Shown here piece after piece: positions 48,192 through 57,857 of a DNA stretch of 64,000 nucleotides. Position 1 is the first letter of the stretch; each line of letters opens with the position of its first letter. Position numbers and translations under genes: made by a program. The notes under the pieces were generated by a model. The model made no database searches. It was given only the letters and a program-made list of their open reading frames with translations, and was not told the origin of the DNA. This stretch comes from Sinorhizobium terangae (lineage in GTDB: Bacteria; Pseudomonadota; Alphaproteobacteria; Rhizobiales; Rhizobiaceae). The stretch is taken from the NCBI RefSeq assembly GCF_009601505.1, contig NZ_WITC01000017.1, positions 62,001-126,000 of the forward strand, in the 5' to 3' direction.

Positions 48192-48293
48192 GGAAATCGG
48201 CGATTTTCCGCGCGCGTTTCTCCGCTGATCCTGCTGCCGGAACCTTCCTTCCGCCTGCGGGCGGCGGGCCGAGGTGACGCCCAGTTCGATCGG

Positions 48294-48332
48294 TAAAGAA
48301 AGAGCGCCTCGCCTTTCAAGGCGACGGCGCTC
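48294..48332 (-). terminator. Rho-independent terminator for bfd-bfr
   Basis: On minus: GAGCGCC-G-TCGCCTT-GA-AAGGCGA-GGCGCTC, a stacked 14-bp stem, followed by TTTCTTT. It begins 22 bp past the bfr stop. Confidence 0.9.
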
Positions 48333-48353
48333 GCGTCAGAGAAAGATCAACGC

Positions 48354-48839
48354 TTATTCGGCTTCGTTGGCGGGGGCGGCGTTGAGCTGGCCGTACTTCT
48401 GCTCGCCGATCGTGTCGAGCAGCTGAAGCTGCGACTCGAGGAAGTTGATATGGCCTTCCTCGTCTGCAAGCAGCTCCTCGAAAAGCTTCATCGAGACATA
48501 GTCGCCGGCCGCGTGACAGACATCGCGGGAATTCTTGTAGGCCTTGCGCGCATCATACTCGCCGGCGAGGTCAGCCTTCAGCACTTCCTTGACATTCTGC
48601 CCGATCCGCAGCGGCGCGACCGTCTGCAGGTTCGGATGGCCTTCAAGGAAGATAATGCGGTCGATGAGCTTGTCGGCATGGTGCATTTCCTCGATGGATT
48701 CCTCACGCTCTTTTTTTGCGAGCAGCGTGTAACCCCAGTCTTCGAGGAGGCGGTAATGCAGCCAGTACTGGTTGACGGCACCAAGTTCGAGAAAGAGCGC
48801 TTCGTTAAGCTGCTCGATGACCTTTTTGTCGCCTTTCAA
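48354..48839 (-). CDS. bfr: Bacterioferritin
   Basis: Heme-containing ferritin (161 aa) that forms the 24-mer iron store. All ferroxidase ligands are in place: Glu18, Glu51, His54, Glu94, Glu127, His130, and the heme-axial Met52. The start is TTG at 48837-48839 ([20 protein letters not shown]) with CCGGAGGG at ideal spacing. The first 35 nt overlap the end of bfd, coupling storage and release proteins. Confidence 0.98.
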   Translation of the reverse strand: MKGDKKVIEQLNEALFLELGAVNQYWLHYRLLEDWGYTLLAKKEREESIEEMHHADKLIDRIIFLEGHPNLQTVAPLRIGQNVKEVLKADLAGEYDARKAYKNSRDVCHAAGDYVSMKLFEELLADEEGHINFLESQLQLLDTIGEQKYGQLNAAPANEAE

Positions 48840-49116
48840 AATCCGCCCTCCGGTTTTCCTCGTGGAATTGTTTTAGGCGGATCATGAAATCAAATATCTC
48901 GGCTTCCGTCGAGTCGCGACGGGCGTGATATTCTTCGGTGGTGCGGATGATGATGTCGACGACGTTCGGAAAGCAGCCGCAGCAACGGCCGCGCTTTTCC
49001 ATCGCGTGATAGACTTTCGCCGGCACGATCAACTGCCAACAGTCTTCGTCGAGGAGGCTGATGATCGTATCTTCGATCTCTTTTTCAGTGATGAAATTGC
49101 AGCTGCAAACCAGCAT
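48805..49116 (-). CDS. bfd: Bacterioferritin-associated ferredoxin
   Basis: Bfd (103 aa) carries a [2Fe-2S] cluster and delivers electrons to bacterioferritin to mobilise iron. The BFD domain has Cys4 and Cys6 ([16 protein letters not shown]) and Cys45/Cys48 in [15 protein letters not shown]. The C-terminal part (about 70-103) is a charged extension beyond the 64-residue E. coli protein. The ATG at 49114-49116 is the family start. An iron box lies about 105 bp upstream. Confidence 0.95.
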   Translation of the reverse strand: MLVCSCNFITEKEIEDTIISLLDEDCWQLIVPAKVYHAMEKRGRCCGCFPNVVDIIIRTTEEYHARRDSTEAEIFDFMIRLKQFHEENRRADFERRQKGHRAA

Positions 49117-49217
49117 CTCGTCTTGCCTATCAAACGCAACGCCCTGATTTCTCGCATAAAGCAAAAGAGGATATTTGCCGTCAAGAAAAAACTCCTCCCC
49201 GTAAAGTTGAGGGGTAT

Positions 49218-49234
49218 GTTAGATCGGTTCTAAA
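49218..49234 (-). promoter_or_regulatory. Iron control element (ICE/Irr box) upstream of bfd-bfr
   Basis: GTTAGAT-CGG-TTCTAAA on plus (minus: TTTAGAA-CCG-ATCTAAC) fits the rhizobial ICE consensus TTTAGAA-N3-TTCTAAA at 12 of 14 positions, with exact spacing and one half-site perfect. It is in the 289-bp bfd-dnaE2 spacer. Irr binding is inferred from the motif and from the target genes. Nothing else stands out in this spacer. Confidence 0.75.
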
Positions 49235-49405
49235 CTTGACGGAAATCATCGCATTTTCATCGCATTAGCCGATTCTAAGGAGACGGTTTTTCTTCCAGAA
49301 CTTGCAATTTTTGCCGAACAGCCTGCGACATTTTTACACAGGACGAACCCAGGCGCCGCAAACCTTGTGGAACTCACCAGGCGAAGGGCGTGATCTCACC
49401 TAAAC

Positions 49406-52400
49406 TCAGTGGAAGTTGCGCCCTTTCGGTATGACATCGGCCACGTCGGTTGTCGCTTCCGCGTGCTGATTGGGGCGGGCGGGCAGGGCCAGGCGCAATT
49501 GTTTAAGCGCTTTCCTTTCGCGGGCATCGGCTGTCGGCCGCAAGGCCTCGTCCGCACGGTCGTTGGCTGCGAAACGCCGTGCTTGCGTGCGCAAGAGGCC
49601 GAGCATGGGCGTTATGTCCTCGATATGCTCGGCCACCACATGGATGACATCGCTTTCGCTCTGTAAGCGGCCACGGACCTTCACGAGCCGCGAGCCCATG
49701 ACCTCTGCCCGGTATTTCTTGAACATTTTTTCCCAGACAATGATGTTGGCGACGCCGGTCTCGTCCTCGATCGTCATGAAGATGACACCCTTGGCCGAAC
49801 CCGGGCGCTGGCGAACGAGCACAAGGCCGGCGACCGTGACCCTTCTTCCTGCGGCGGTCCTCGCCAGATCGCGATTGGCAACTATGCCCATTCGCGAGAA
49901 ATCCTCCCGCATGAAGGAAACAGGGTGAGCCTTCAGCGAAAGCGTCAGGTAGCGGTAGTCGTTGATGACATGCTCCCCAGGGGGCATATCGGGCAGAGTG
50001 ACCGCCGGCTCGGCCTGCAGGTCCGCGGAACCCGCGCCATCGAAAAGCGGCAGGCGCTCGACCGCTGACGCCTCGTCCAGCGCCTTCACCGCCCAGAGGG
50101 CCGCACGCCGATCAAGGCCGATGGAACGGAAGGCATCGGCATCGGCAAGGCGTTCCAGAACGGACCGGGTAAGCCCGGACCGCATCCAGAGATCATGGAC
50201 GGAGCGGTATCCCCTGTCGCGATGCGCAACGAGTGCATTCATATCCTCTTGCCTTAGCCCCTTGATCAGCCGGAAGCCCAGCCGGACGGCCTTTTCAGTC
50301 CGGATCACGCCTGCCATCCCGGCATGACGAGGACTGATCGCGGCCTTTTTGAACATGCCTTCGCCCTCAAGCAGTGCGTCCCAGCTCGAAAAATTGATGT
50401 CGACCGGCAGCACCTTGACCCCATGTTCGCGGGCATCGCGCACGAGCTGCGCCGGCGCATAGAAACCCATCGGCTGCGAGTTCAGGATCGCAGCACAGAA
50501 GACGTCCGGGTAATAGGCCTTGAACCAGGACGAGGCATAGACGAGGGATGCGAAGGAGGCCGCATGGCTCTCGGGAAAGCCGTATTCACCGAACCCCTTG
50601 ATCTGGTTGAAGCAGCGCTCGGCAAACTCCCTGTCGTAACCGTTCTTGACCATGCCCTCGATCATCTTTCGCTCGAAGGTATGGATCGTGCCGGTCCGCT
50701 TGAAAGTCGCCATGGCGCGGCGGAGCTGATCGGCTTCGCTGGGCGAAAAGCCGGCGGCGGTGATCGCGATCTGCATCGCCTGTTCCTGGAACAGCGGCAC
50801 GCCGAGCGTCCGGGCAAGGACCGGCCTCAACTCCGGTTTCGGGAAATCGAATACGTTTTCACCCCTACGCTGCGCCTCGCGCCGTTTCAGATAGGGGTGC
50901 ACCATGTTGCCCTGGATGGGGCCGGGGCGGACGATCGCGACCTCGATCACCAGATCATACATTTCGCGCGGCTGGAGACGCGGCAGCATGCTCATCTGCG
51001 CCCGGCTTTCGATCTGGAAGACCCCGACCGTGTCGGCGCGACAGATCATGTCATAAACGACCTTCTTCTGATCCTGATAGATTTCAGCCAGCTCTTTCTT
51101 TTCCTCGTAATGCGCTTCCAATAGCTTGAAGGCCTTGGCGAGGCAGGTCAGCATGCCGAGCGCCAGCACGTCGACCTTCAGGATCTTCAGATGGTCGAGG
51201 TCGTCCTTGTCCCATTCGATCATGTAACGGTCGGGCATGGCCGTGTTCATGATCGGCACCACCTCGTCGAGCCGGTCGCGGGTGATCACGAAGCCGCCGA
51301 CATGCTGCGATAGGTGCCGCGGAAAGTTCAGGAGAAGGCTGGCATAGCCGAGAACGCGCCTCGTCAGCGGGTCCGAGGCATCGAGACCCGCAGCCTTTGC
51401 CTGCTCCTCGGTGAAGGCCGAAGAACTCCAGCCCCAGATCGAGCTCACCAGCGCCGACTGGACATCCTCCGAAAGGCCGAAGGCCTTGGCAACCTCGCGC
51501 CCGGCGGAACGCGAGCGATAGCTGATCACCGCGGCGGTCAGGCCGGCATGCTCCTTGCCATAGGTCCTGTAGATATGCTGGATGACCTCCTCGCGCCGCT
51601 CATGTTCGAAATCGACATCGATATCGGGCGGCTCGTCACGGTCGCGGGACAGGAACCGGTCGAAGAGCAGGGTGAACTTTTGCGGATCGACATCGGTGAT
51701 GCCGAGGCAGAAGCAGACCGAGGAATTGGCCGCGGATCCCCGCCCCTGGCAAAGAATCTTCTCCTCGCGGGCAAATTTCACCAGCTTGTGCACGGTCAGG
51801 AAATAGGGCTCGTATTTCTTGTCGTTAATGAGTTCCAGCTCATATTCGATCTGCCGCGTCACCTTTTCCGGCACGCCGGCGGGATAGCGTTCGGCCGCAC
51901 CTTCGGCGACGAGCCGCTTCAAGGTTTCCGCCGGCGTTTCGCCTTCGGCGTTTTCATCCGGATACTGGTGGCTGAGCTCGTCGAGATTGAAGGCGAGCCG
52001 CTTGAAGAACTTGCGCGCATTGACGATCGCCTCGGGGTAGTCGCTGAAAAGCCGGGCCATTTCCTTCGGGCCCTTCAGGTGCCTCTCGGCATTCTTCTGG
52101 AGAAGGAAGCCGGCGCTCGCGACTGCCACATGTTCCCGAATGGCGGTGACGACATCCGCGAGCGGCCTGTATTGCGGATCGTGATAGAGCGCGTCATTGG
52201 TGGCCAGAAGCCGGACACCGGCCTTCCGGGCGAGAGCGGCAAGAACGGCGAAATCATGCCGGTCGAAGCCGTCGTAACGCGGCGTCATTCCGAGATAGAG
52301 CCGGTTGCCCGCCTGTTGCTGCAGCTTCTCCAGGATACCTCCAAGAAAGCCTGCGTCCGGTCGCCCCTCGCCTTGCATGATGATAAGGAGAAGATCCTCC

Positions 52401-52759
52401 TGCCACTCGAAAAGATCCGCGAGATAAAGCGTGCACTCCCCTTTCTTTGAGCGCAGGTTTCCGGCGCTGAGCAGGCGACACAGATGCCCCCACCCCTTCC
52501 TGTTTCTTGGATAGGCGAGGATATCCGGCGTGCCGTCGGCAAAAACCAGGCGGGCGCCCGGCCGGAAAGGGTAGCCCTCCACTTTTGCCTTGGCATGGGC
52601 CCGGACGACGCCCGCGACGCTGTTGCGATCGGCGATGCCGAGGCCGGCAAGCCCGACCTTCTTGGCAAAGACGATCATCTCCTCGGCGGGTGCTGCTCCT
52701 TCCAGAAAGGAGAAATTCGTACGCGCGCCAAGTTCGTAGAAGGCAGGATCCGCGCTCAT
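49406..52759 (-). CDS. dnaE2: Error-prone DNA polymerase DnaE2 (ImuC)
   Basis: C-family polymerase (1117 aa) that does the translesion extension in SOS mutagenesis. The PHP domain is at the N-terminus ([21 protein letters not shown]). The polymerase core has [11 protein letters not shown], then [19 protein letters not shown] with catalytic Asp residues, and GDIDVDF-like spacing. Further on are [18 protein letters not shown], a helix-hairpin-helix region and a C-terminal OB fold ([19 protein letters not shown]). Its ATG overlaps the imuB stop (ATGA). Confidence 0.98.
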   Translation of the reverse strand: MSADPAFYELGARTNFSFLEGAAPAEEMIVFAKKVGLAGLGIADRNSVAGVVRAHAKAKVEGYPFRPGARLVFADGTPDILAYPRNRKGWGHLCRLLSAGNLRSKKGECTLYLADLFEWQEDLLLIIMQGEGRPDAGFLGGILEKLQQQAGNRLYLGMTPRYDGFDRHDFAVLAALARKAGVRLLATNDALYHDPQYRPLADVVTAIREHVAVASAGFLLQKNAERHLKGPKEMARLFSDYPEAIVNARKFFKRLAFNLDELSHQYPDENAEGETPAETLKRLVAEGAAERYPAGVPEKVTRQIEYELELINDKKYEPYFLTVHKLVKFAREEKILCQGRGSAANSSVCFCLGITDVDPQKFTLLFDRFLSRDRDEPPDIDVDFEHERREEVIQHIYRTYGKEHAGLTAAVISYRSRSAGREVAKAFGLSEDVQSALVSSIWGWSSSAFTEEQAKAAGLDASDPLTRRVLGYASLLLNFPRHLSQHVGGFVITRDRLDEVVPIMNTAMPDRYMIEWDKDDLDHLKILKVDVLALGMLTCLAKAFKLLEAHYEEKKELAEIYQDQKKVVYDMICRADTVGVFQIESRAQMSMLPRLQPREMYDLVIEVAIVRPGPIQGNMVHPYLKRREAQRRGENVFDFPKPELRPVLARTLGVPLFQEQAMQIAITAAGFSPSEADQLRRAMATFKRTGTIHTFERKMIEGMVKNGYDREFAERCFNQIKGFGEYGFPESHAASFASLVYASSWFKAYYPDVFCAAILNSQPMGFYAPAQLVRDAREHGVKVLPVDINFSSWDALLEGEGMFKKAAISPRHAGMAGVIRTEKAVRLGFRLIKGLRQEDMNALVAHRDRGYRSVHDLWMRSGLTRSVLERLADADAFRSIGLDRRAALWAVKALDEASAVERLPLFDGAGSADLQAEPAVTLPDMPPGEHVINDYRYLTLSLKAHPVSFMREDFSRMGIVANRDLARTAAGRRVTVAGLVLVRQRPGSAKGVIFMTIEDETGVANIIVWEKMFKKYRAEVMGSRLVKVRGRLQSESDVIHVVAEHIEDITPMLGLLRTQARRFAANDRADEALRPTADARERKALKQLRLALPARPNQHAEATTDVADVIPKGRNFH

Positions 52760-54363
52760 GCGAAAACTCCATGCATGAACCAGCGGGGCGAGGATGTCTC
52801 CCGTCCGTAAAGACCCTCGCGGAACAGCCAGAAACGGCGGCCTTCCTGATCCTCGACCCGGAAGTAGTCGCGGGTCGGATGCCCCTCCCCATCGAGCCAC
52901 CATTCGGCGGCGATGCGCTCCGGTCCCTCGGCACGGGCGACACGATACTGGGTCTTGCGCCAGTTGAAGCTGCGCGGCGCGCCATCGGGCACTTCGGCCG
53001 TCGCTTCGACAAGCTCGGGATGCGTAAAAATCCGGAGCGGGCGGTTTTCGGGACAGGCTTTTTCATCGACCGGACGAGATCCGATGACCGTCGCGACATC
53101 CGTCAGGGGCGCAAATCCGCCCGCGCGTTCCGGCAGATGGCTTTCGGCAAGGGTCGCAAAGGTCAGGCAATCCGGCCCGAAGCGGGCACACAGCTTGTCG
53201 GCGAAGGCGGCGAGCGGCTGGCTTTCATCGGGAACGCCGGAAAAGTCATCCTGGGCAGGATCGAGCCTTTCGCTTCTAAGGACGGACAGCCGAAGGATCT
53301 CGAAACCATATCCGGCATCGAGGTCATCATGAACCGCCTGCAACCGCTCGCGAAAGAGAGCCGCGATCCGATCGGCGTCGTTCAAGGGGACGGCCGCATG
53401 CGCCTGAATGCGGAACACCCGGCCATCGACGCGAATGAGAAGAAGCTCGAACAGGCGCCCGCCTTCGCCATGCCGCTCCAGCGAGAGACGGACATCACCG
53501 GAAAGATGCCGCGCCAGTTCAAGAATGTGCTCTTCGTCCTGAAGCGGTTCGGCAAGGCGGCGTTCGGCAGAAAAGCTCGGAACGGGAAGACGGGGCGAGA
53601 GAGGCTCGTCCGCGTGGCCCCTCGCCTGATCGAGCCGCAGGAGAAGCAAGGAGCCGAAGCGGCGGGTAAGAGGCGCGCGCGGCGCCTGAAGAAGATCACC
53701 GATCTCTTTCAGCCCGACCCGATCGAGCAAGGCGACGGTTTCCTCCGGCAGGCGCAGGGCGGCGACCGGCAAGGGTGCGAGAACCCGTTCGGCATCCTCG
53801 GGCGCGATGACGGCCGCACTGCCGTAGCGGGCAACCGCCCAGGAGAGGCCCGCAGAGGAGGAGATCACCGCACGCGCCTCGACGCCGAGCAGGAAGAGAC
53901 GCGAAAGCACGTCATTGACCAGCACTTTCTCGCCACCGTGAAGATGGGCGCAACCGGTGATGTCGAGGAACAGGCCATCCTTTCCGTCGAGCGCGACCAG
54001 CGGCGTATAGCGATCGCACCAGTCGGCAAGCCCTTCCAGAAGGGCCCGGTCCGCCGCCGGATCGTCGATGATCACGTCGAGCGACGGACACATGGCGCGG
54101 GCGTCCGCCGCCCCCTGGCCCCGCTTCAGGCCCACCCGTTCGGCAAGCGTGTCGAGAGCGACCAGCCGCATGGCATTGTCGATCTTGGCAGCGAACACGA
54201 CGGGCGGATGATCAGGACGCCCTTGCGTAAGCCAGGAGGCGCCCCATCGAATCCGCGCCACTCGATCGGCCGACAGATGCGGAAAATGGATCGACAGAAT
54301 TCTCTGATTGCCCGTCTGCCTGAGAAGCGACGGACTGCTCGATGGGGTAGAAGCGGCGGTCAT
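52756..54363 (-). CDS. imuB: ImuB, Y-family polymerase-like protein
   Basis: About 535 aa, the hub protein that links ImuA, DnaE2 and the beta clamp. The fold is Y-family, but the first catalytic Asp motif is missing ([18 protein letters not shown]), as in all ImuB proteins, so it is not expected to polymerise. Further conserved parts are [14 protein letters not shown] and [12 protein letters not shown]. The most downstream usable start is ATG 54361-54363 ([11 protein letters not shown]), which overlaps imuA by about 150 nt; no later start precedes the conserved fold. Confidence 0.95.
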   Translation of the reverse strand: MTAASTPSSSPSLLRQTGNQRILSIHFPHLSADRVARIRWGASWLTQGRPDHPPVVFAAKIDNAMRLVALDTLAERVGLKRGQGAADARAMCPSLDVIIDDPAADRALLEGLADWCDRYTPLVALDGKDGLFLDITGCAHLHGGEKVLVNDVLSRLFLLGVEARAVISSSAGLSWAVARYGSAAVIAPEDAERVLAPLPVAALRLPEETVALLDRVGLKEIGDLLQAPRAPLTRRFGSLLLLRLDQARGHADEPLSPRLPVPSFSAERRLAEPLQDEEHILELARHLSGDVRLSLERHGEGGRLFELLLIRVDGRVFRIQAHAAVPLNDADRIAALFRERLQAVHDDLDAGYGFEILRLSVLRSERLDPAQDDFSGVPDESQPLAAFADKLCARFGPDCLTFATLAESHLPERAGGFAPLTDVATVIGSRPVDEKACPENRPLRIFTHPELVEATAEVPDGAPRSFNWRKTQYRVARAEGPERIAAEWWLDGEGHPTRDYFRVEDQEGRRFWLFREGLYGRETSSPRWFMHGVFA

Positions 54364-55159
54364 GGGCATTCCATTCCAGAAAGATATCGGCAGAGGCGTA
54401 AGCCCTGCTTTTTTCGACAAGGACGTGAAAGGCTGGATGACCGATGCTGCCGCAAAGCATCGCGCCATCGGGAAGAGGTCGCTCGCCGGCCGATGCCGGC
54501 TTGATCTGTAGCCGGTAAAAGGCGCTGCTGGCCTCCTCCTCGCCCGCCTGCCGGAAGAGGAAAAGAGGCACTCCGCCCGCCCGGGCCCTTACATGCAGGC
54601 GCCTGCTCTCGCTCAAGGCGAGACAGGCGGGATTGCCGCGGATTTCCAGAACGACGGCCGCAAAGACCGGTACCGAAAGAGCCGTTTCGGCAACCCAGAG
54701 CGCATCCTTGACCGTACGTATCGAAACGAACAGGAAGCGCTCGATGTCGAGCCCATAGGATTTGAGGCCCGGCGCATATGGAAATCCGGCCTCACGAGAG
54801 GCAAGCGCCTGACTGATCCACAGGACCGGTGCCAGATGACCTTTCTCCTTCTTTCGCCGCTGACAGAGCACCGCAAGCGCCGTCACGAAACCGGCGGCTG
54901 CACCCGCATCGCGCGTTTCGGCATTGCGGATTTCCGTCATGCCCGCAAGCGGCAGCCCGCCTTCGAGCACGTCATCAAGCGGCGGGACGCCAAGGGGCAG
55001 GATCTTGTTGCGGGATGCCTCCTCTCTTTGGCGCCGGAAACCGGCAGGATCGGCCGCCTTGGCTGCACGCAGGACCCCGGGCAGCCGGCGATTTTCAATC
55101 TGCGCTATGGTTTCGCGGAGGGAAAGAACGGTTTCCCGCTGCACGGCTTTCTCGGCCAT
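54212..55159 (-). CDS. imuA: ImuA, SulA/RecA-like mutagenesis protein
   Basis: 315 aa, first gene of the imuA-imuB-dnaE2 cassette. It is RecA-like without a usable Walker A; conserved parts are ILPLGVPPLDDVLEGGLPLAGMTEI, GHLAPVLWISQ, GLDIERFLFVSIR and RLHVRARAGGVPLFLFRQ. It inhibits RecA filament formation in related systems. The ATG at 55157-55159 has GGAG upstream; a GTG 15 bp earlier is possible. An SOS box lies 21 bp upstream. Confidence 0.94.
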   Translation of the reverse strand: MAEKAVQRETVLSLRETIAQIENRRLPGVLRAAKAADPAGFRRQREEASRNKILPLGVPPLDDVLEGGLPLAGMTEIRNAETRDAGAAAGFVTALAVLCQRRKKEKGHLAPVLWISQALASREAGFPYAPGLKSYGLDIERFLFVSIRTVKDALWVAETALSVPVFAAVVLEIRGNPACLALSESRRLHVRARAGGVPLFLFRQAGEEEASSAFYRLQIKPASAGERPLPDGAMLCGSIGHPAFHVLVEKSRAYASADIFLEWNAHDRRFYPIEQSVASQADGQSENSVDPFSASVGRSSGADSMGRLLAYARAS

Positions 55160-55179
55160 GACGGTCGGCTCCACCAGAT

Positions 55180-55194
55180 GTTCACTTTATGTTC
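55180..55194 (-). promoter_or_regulatory. LexA-binding SOS box (GTTC-N7-GTTC)
   Basis: GTTC ACTTTAT GTTC matches the alphaproteobacterial LexA operator exactly. It sits 21 bp upstream of the imuA start in the 167-bp gap shared with the divergent zincin gene. SOS control of the imu cassette is well established in Caulobacter and rhizobia. Confidence 0.9.
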
Positions 55195-55326
55195 CTATGG
55201 ATTCCAGAGCCCGCCGCAAGAGTCAACAACGATGTTTGAGAATTTATTCCTCATCCTGCCCTGGCAGAATTCAACACTCGAAAAACAAAGGAGAAATCGT
55301 TATATGAAGGGCAACAAGGAGTGCCC

Positions 55327-55761
55327 ATGGCCCGCATTGACCAGACCGATGATTGGCGGGAACGCCACGCACCGACGCTCAGCACATTCGAACTGCTTGC
55401 GCTCGAAGCCTATAGCCATCTGCCGGAGGAATTCCGCAAGCTGACGACCGATCTCATGATCGAAGTCGCCGATTTTCCAAGCGACGACGTCTTCGAAGAC
55501 ATGGCGCTTGAAACGCCTTTCGACCTGCTTGGCCTGTTCGAAGGCCGCGGGATCGGCGAACGCTTCACCATGGAGACTGGCCAATTTCCGAACCGCATCA
55601 CGCTCTATCGCCGCCCGATCCTCGACTACTGGGCGGAAAACGAGGAAACGCTGGGTGACATCATCACCCATGTGCTGATCCATGAGATCGGCCACCATTT
55701 CGGCCTTTCCGACGACGACATGGAGCGGATCGAGGCCAGCGTCGAACACGTGGGCGGGTAG
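55327..55761 (+). CDS. Zincin-like metallopeptidase family protein
   Basis: 144 aa with a clear zinc motif HEIGHHFG (His119-Glu120...His123) and third-ligand Asp in GLSDDDMERIE, typical of the DUF1025/zincin-like group. The rest (FELLALEAYSHLPEEFRKL and GLFEGRGIGERFTMETGQFP) is conserved in the family. Substrate unknown. AAGGAG lies 5 nt before the ATG at 55327. Its promoter region holds the imu SOS box, so LexA could also affect it; this is speculative. Confidence 0.87.
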   Translation: MARIDQTDDWRERHAPTLSTFELLALEAYSHLPEEFRKLTTDLMIEVADFPSDDVFEDMALETPFDLLGLFEGRGIGERFTMETGQFPNRITLYRRPILDYWAENEETLGDIITHVLIHEIGHHFGLSDDDMERIEASVEHVGG

Positions 55762-55817
55762 TCCAGGAAAAAGCGTGTAACAGTTTTCCGTCCCTCACCT
55801 GACTTTCAACGCAAGCC

Positions 55818-56006
55818 TCAGTCTTCGATCTTGCGCGCTTCCGACACGAGCATGATCGGAACGCCGTCGCGGATCGGATAAGCGAGACGGGCCTTTTCGG
55901 ATATCAGTTCCTGCGCTTCCGCGTCATAGCTCAACCGCCCCTTCGTCAGCGGGCAGACGAGCAGTTCGAGGAGTTTCGGATCGACCTTGATGGCATTGAC
56001 ATCCAT
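55818..56006 (-). CDS. Trm112-like small protein lacking zinc cysteines
   Basis: 62 aa, Trm112/UPF0434 family: [20 protein letters not shown] and [21 protein letters not shown]. coli YcaR has CPxC and a second pair of ligands; here only one Cys remains (CPLT) and the second site reads ELISE, so zinc binding is unlikely. Role unknown; eukaryotic Trm112 activates methyltransferases. Starts 9 bp after the LON-domain gene stop. Confidence 0.92.
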   Translation of the reverse strand: MDVNAIKVDPKLLELLVCPLTKGRLSYDAEAQELISEKARLAYPIRDGVPIMLVSEARKIED

Positions 56007-56015
56007 GGCTTTGCC

Positions 56016-56696
56016 CTACTGGAGGATGTTGTCGAGGTCGCCGAAATTGCGGGCAAGCACGATCTCGGTGATCGCAATCAGCGTTTCGGCGCGGGTCTTC
56101 AGGTCAGGCGCTTCCAGCAGCGCCTGCTTTTCCGCCGGGCCGTAGGGCGACATCATCGCCATGGAATTGACGAGCGTGCGGTTGCTCGCCCGCTCGACGC
56201 TCTCCCAGTCCGCCTCCAGCTTGTTGGCGTCGAGATAGGCGCGGAAAGCGGCGAGCAGCGCCTCGCGGTCGACCAGGCCCTCATCGTCGGGATTTTCGAG
56301 ATCGGTTGCGAAGGGGCCGATGCGGAAGCGGCGATAGCCGCGGCAGCCAGCCACCTCGGCGAAGAGGCGGTAGCGGCACACACCGGTGACCGAGGTGATG
56401 TAGCGCCCGTCACCGGTCTCCGCAAAGGAGGTGATGCGGCCGATGCAGCCGACCTGGCAAAGCGCCGGCACGGGCCCCGAGTCGATATCGTTGCGCCCCT
56501 CGGAGAAGGAGGGCTGGACGATGCCGATCAGCCGGTTTCCGGCAAGCGCGTCATCGAACATCGCAAGATAGCGCGGTTCGAAGATATTGAGCGGAAGTTG
56601 CGCGCCTGGAAGCAGGAGCGCGCCCGTCAGCGGAAATACCGGAAGGATCTCCGGCAAGTCCTGAGGACCGAGGTAGCGCGCATTTCCGACATGCAT
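56016..56696 (-). CDS. LON substrate-binding domain protein
   Basis: 226 aa consisting of the Lon N-terminal (PUA-like) domain only, without ATPase or protease: EILPVFPLTGALLLPGAQLPLNIFEPRY, then GCIGRITSFAETGDGRYITSVTGVCR. The C-terminal half is helical. Proposed to be an adaptor or substrate binder. The ATG at 56694-56696 (MHVGNARYLGPQDLPE) is preferred to one 48 bp upstream. It lies between the thioredoxin-TPR and Trm112-like genes, probably one operon. Confidence 0.92.
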   Translation of the reverse strand: MHVGNARYLGPQDLPEILPVFPLTGALLLPGAQLPLNIFEPRYLAMFDDALAGNRLIGIVQPSFSEGRNDIDSGPVPALCQVGCIGRITSFAETGDGRYITSVTGVCRYRLFAEVAGCRGYRRFRIGPFATDLENPDDEGLVDREALLAAFRAYLDANKLEADWESVERASNRTLVNSMAMMSPYGPAEKQALLEAPDLKTRAETLIAITEIVLARNFGDLDNILQ

Positions 56697-56821
56697 TCTG
56701 GTAGACCTTGCAGATACCGGATTGCCGCGCCTCATCGCAGGCACGACCCCCGATCAAGAAATGGTGCGTCCCTTGAAAATCTCAAGGGAAAAAGACGCGG
56801 ATCCTGCTGCAGTCTTGCCGC

Positions 56822-57799
56822 TTAAGAAAAAAGAATCGACGAAAGCTTGCGCCGCGCCGCGACCGTCGCCGGATCCTTCGGTCCCCAGACTTCAAAGAAG
56901 CCCAGGAGCTCGCGCCGGGCGCCATCGTCCTCGAAGCTGCGGTCGCGCTTCATGATCAAAAGCAGGTGGTCGGCCGCCGCATTCCGGTCGCCTTCGACAT
57001 TGCGGATCTTGGCAAGCTTCAGCCGCGCCGCGTGGTCATCCGGATTGAGCGCCAGCTGATGCTCGAGCGCCGTCGGATCGCCGAGTTTGCGTGCTTCTTC
57101 GATCTGGTCGAGTTTCTTCGAGACGGCGCCGATGGCGGCGTCCTTCGCAAGCTCCTCCGGCAATTCCGAAAGCGCCTGGCGCGCCTCGGCAAGCTGGCCG
57201 AGCGCAATCATGCATTCGACCATGCCGGCAATGGCGGTCGCATTTTCCGGCTCCGCCTGGAGGACGGCACCATAGAGGCCGGCGGCGTTTTCCGCCTCAC
57301 CGGCATCGAGCAATGCCTTGGCATCGGTCAGTGCGGCTTCGATCTCGGCCTTGCCATCGCTCACGGCGGGTCCCGCGATACGGTCGATGAACTGCTTGAT
57401 CTGGCTTTCGGGAACCGCACCCATGAAGCCGTCGACCGGGCGTCCGCCGACGAAGGCGATGACGGCGGGGATCGACTGGATGCCGAGCTGGCCCGCGATC
57501 GAGGGATGGTCGTCGATATTCATCTTGACGAGCTTCACCCGGCCGGCAGCTTCCGTCACGACCTTTTCGATCACCGGGGTCAATTGCTTGCAGGGTCCGC
57601 ACCAGGGCGCCCAGAAATCGACGAGGACCGGCTGCTGGCGCGAGGCTTCCAGCACGTCGCGGGAGAAGGTGGCGGTGGTCGTCTCCTTGATCAGATCGCC
57701 TGCGGCTGCGGCCTTCGGCGCCGGCTGGCCACCGAACGAAGCCGAAGCCGTCATCTGGTTGCCGAAAGAACCTGCATAGGGATTGTCGCTACCGCTCAT
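56822..57799 (-). CDS. Thioredoxin-TPR protein, CnoX/YbbN-like
   Basis: 325 aa: a disordered N-terminus (1-35), a thioredoxin domain with active Cys67 and Cys70 (VDFWAPWCGPCKQLTPV), then a TPR region (about 165-320). E. coli CnoX has lost the CxxC, whereas this copy keeps WCGPC, so it can act both as holdase and as disulfide reductase. It probably co-operates with GroEL; this is inference. The ATG at 57797-57799 was chosen; a longer frame adds 16 residues. First gene of a three-gene operon with the LON-domain and Trm112-like genes. Confidence 0.93.
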   Translation of the reverse strand: MSGSDNPYAGSFGNQMTASASFGGQPAPKAAAAGDLIKETTTATFSRDVLEASRQQPVLVDFWAPWCGPCKQLTPVIEKVVTEAAGRVKLVKMNIDDHPSIAGQLGIQSIPAVIAFVGGRPVDGFMGAVPESQIKQFIDRIAGPAVSDGKAEIEAALTDAKALLDAGEAENAAGLYGAVLQAEPENATAIAGMVECMIALGQLAEARQALSELPEELAKDAAIGAVSKKLDQIEEARKLGDPTALEHQLALNPDDHAARLKLAKIRNVEGDRNAAADHLLLIMKRDRSFEDDGARRELLGFFEVWGPKDPATVAARRKLSSILFS

Positions 57800-57857
57800 T
57801 CTTCTCTCCTCGCGGACTTGCCGTCCGACTTCATGCATCCGCGCCAAAGATCGTATG

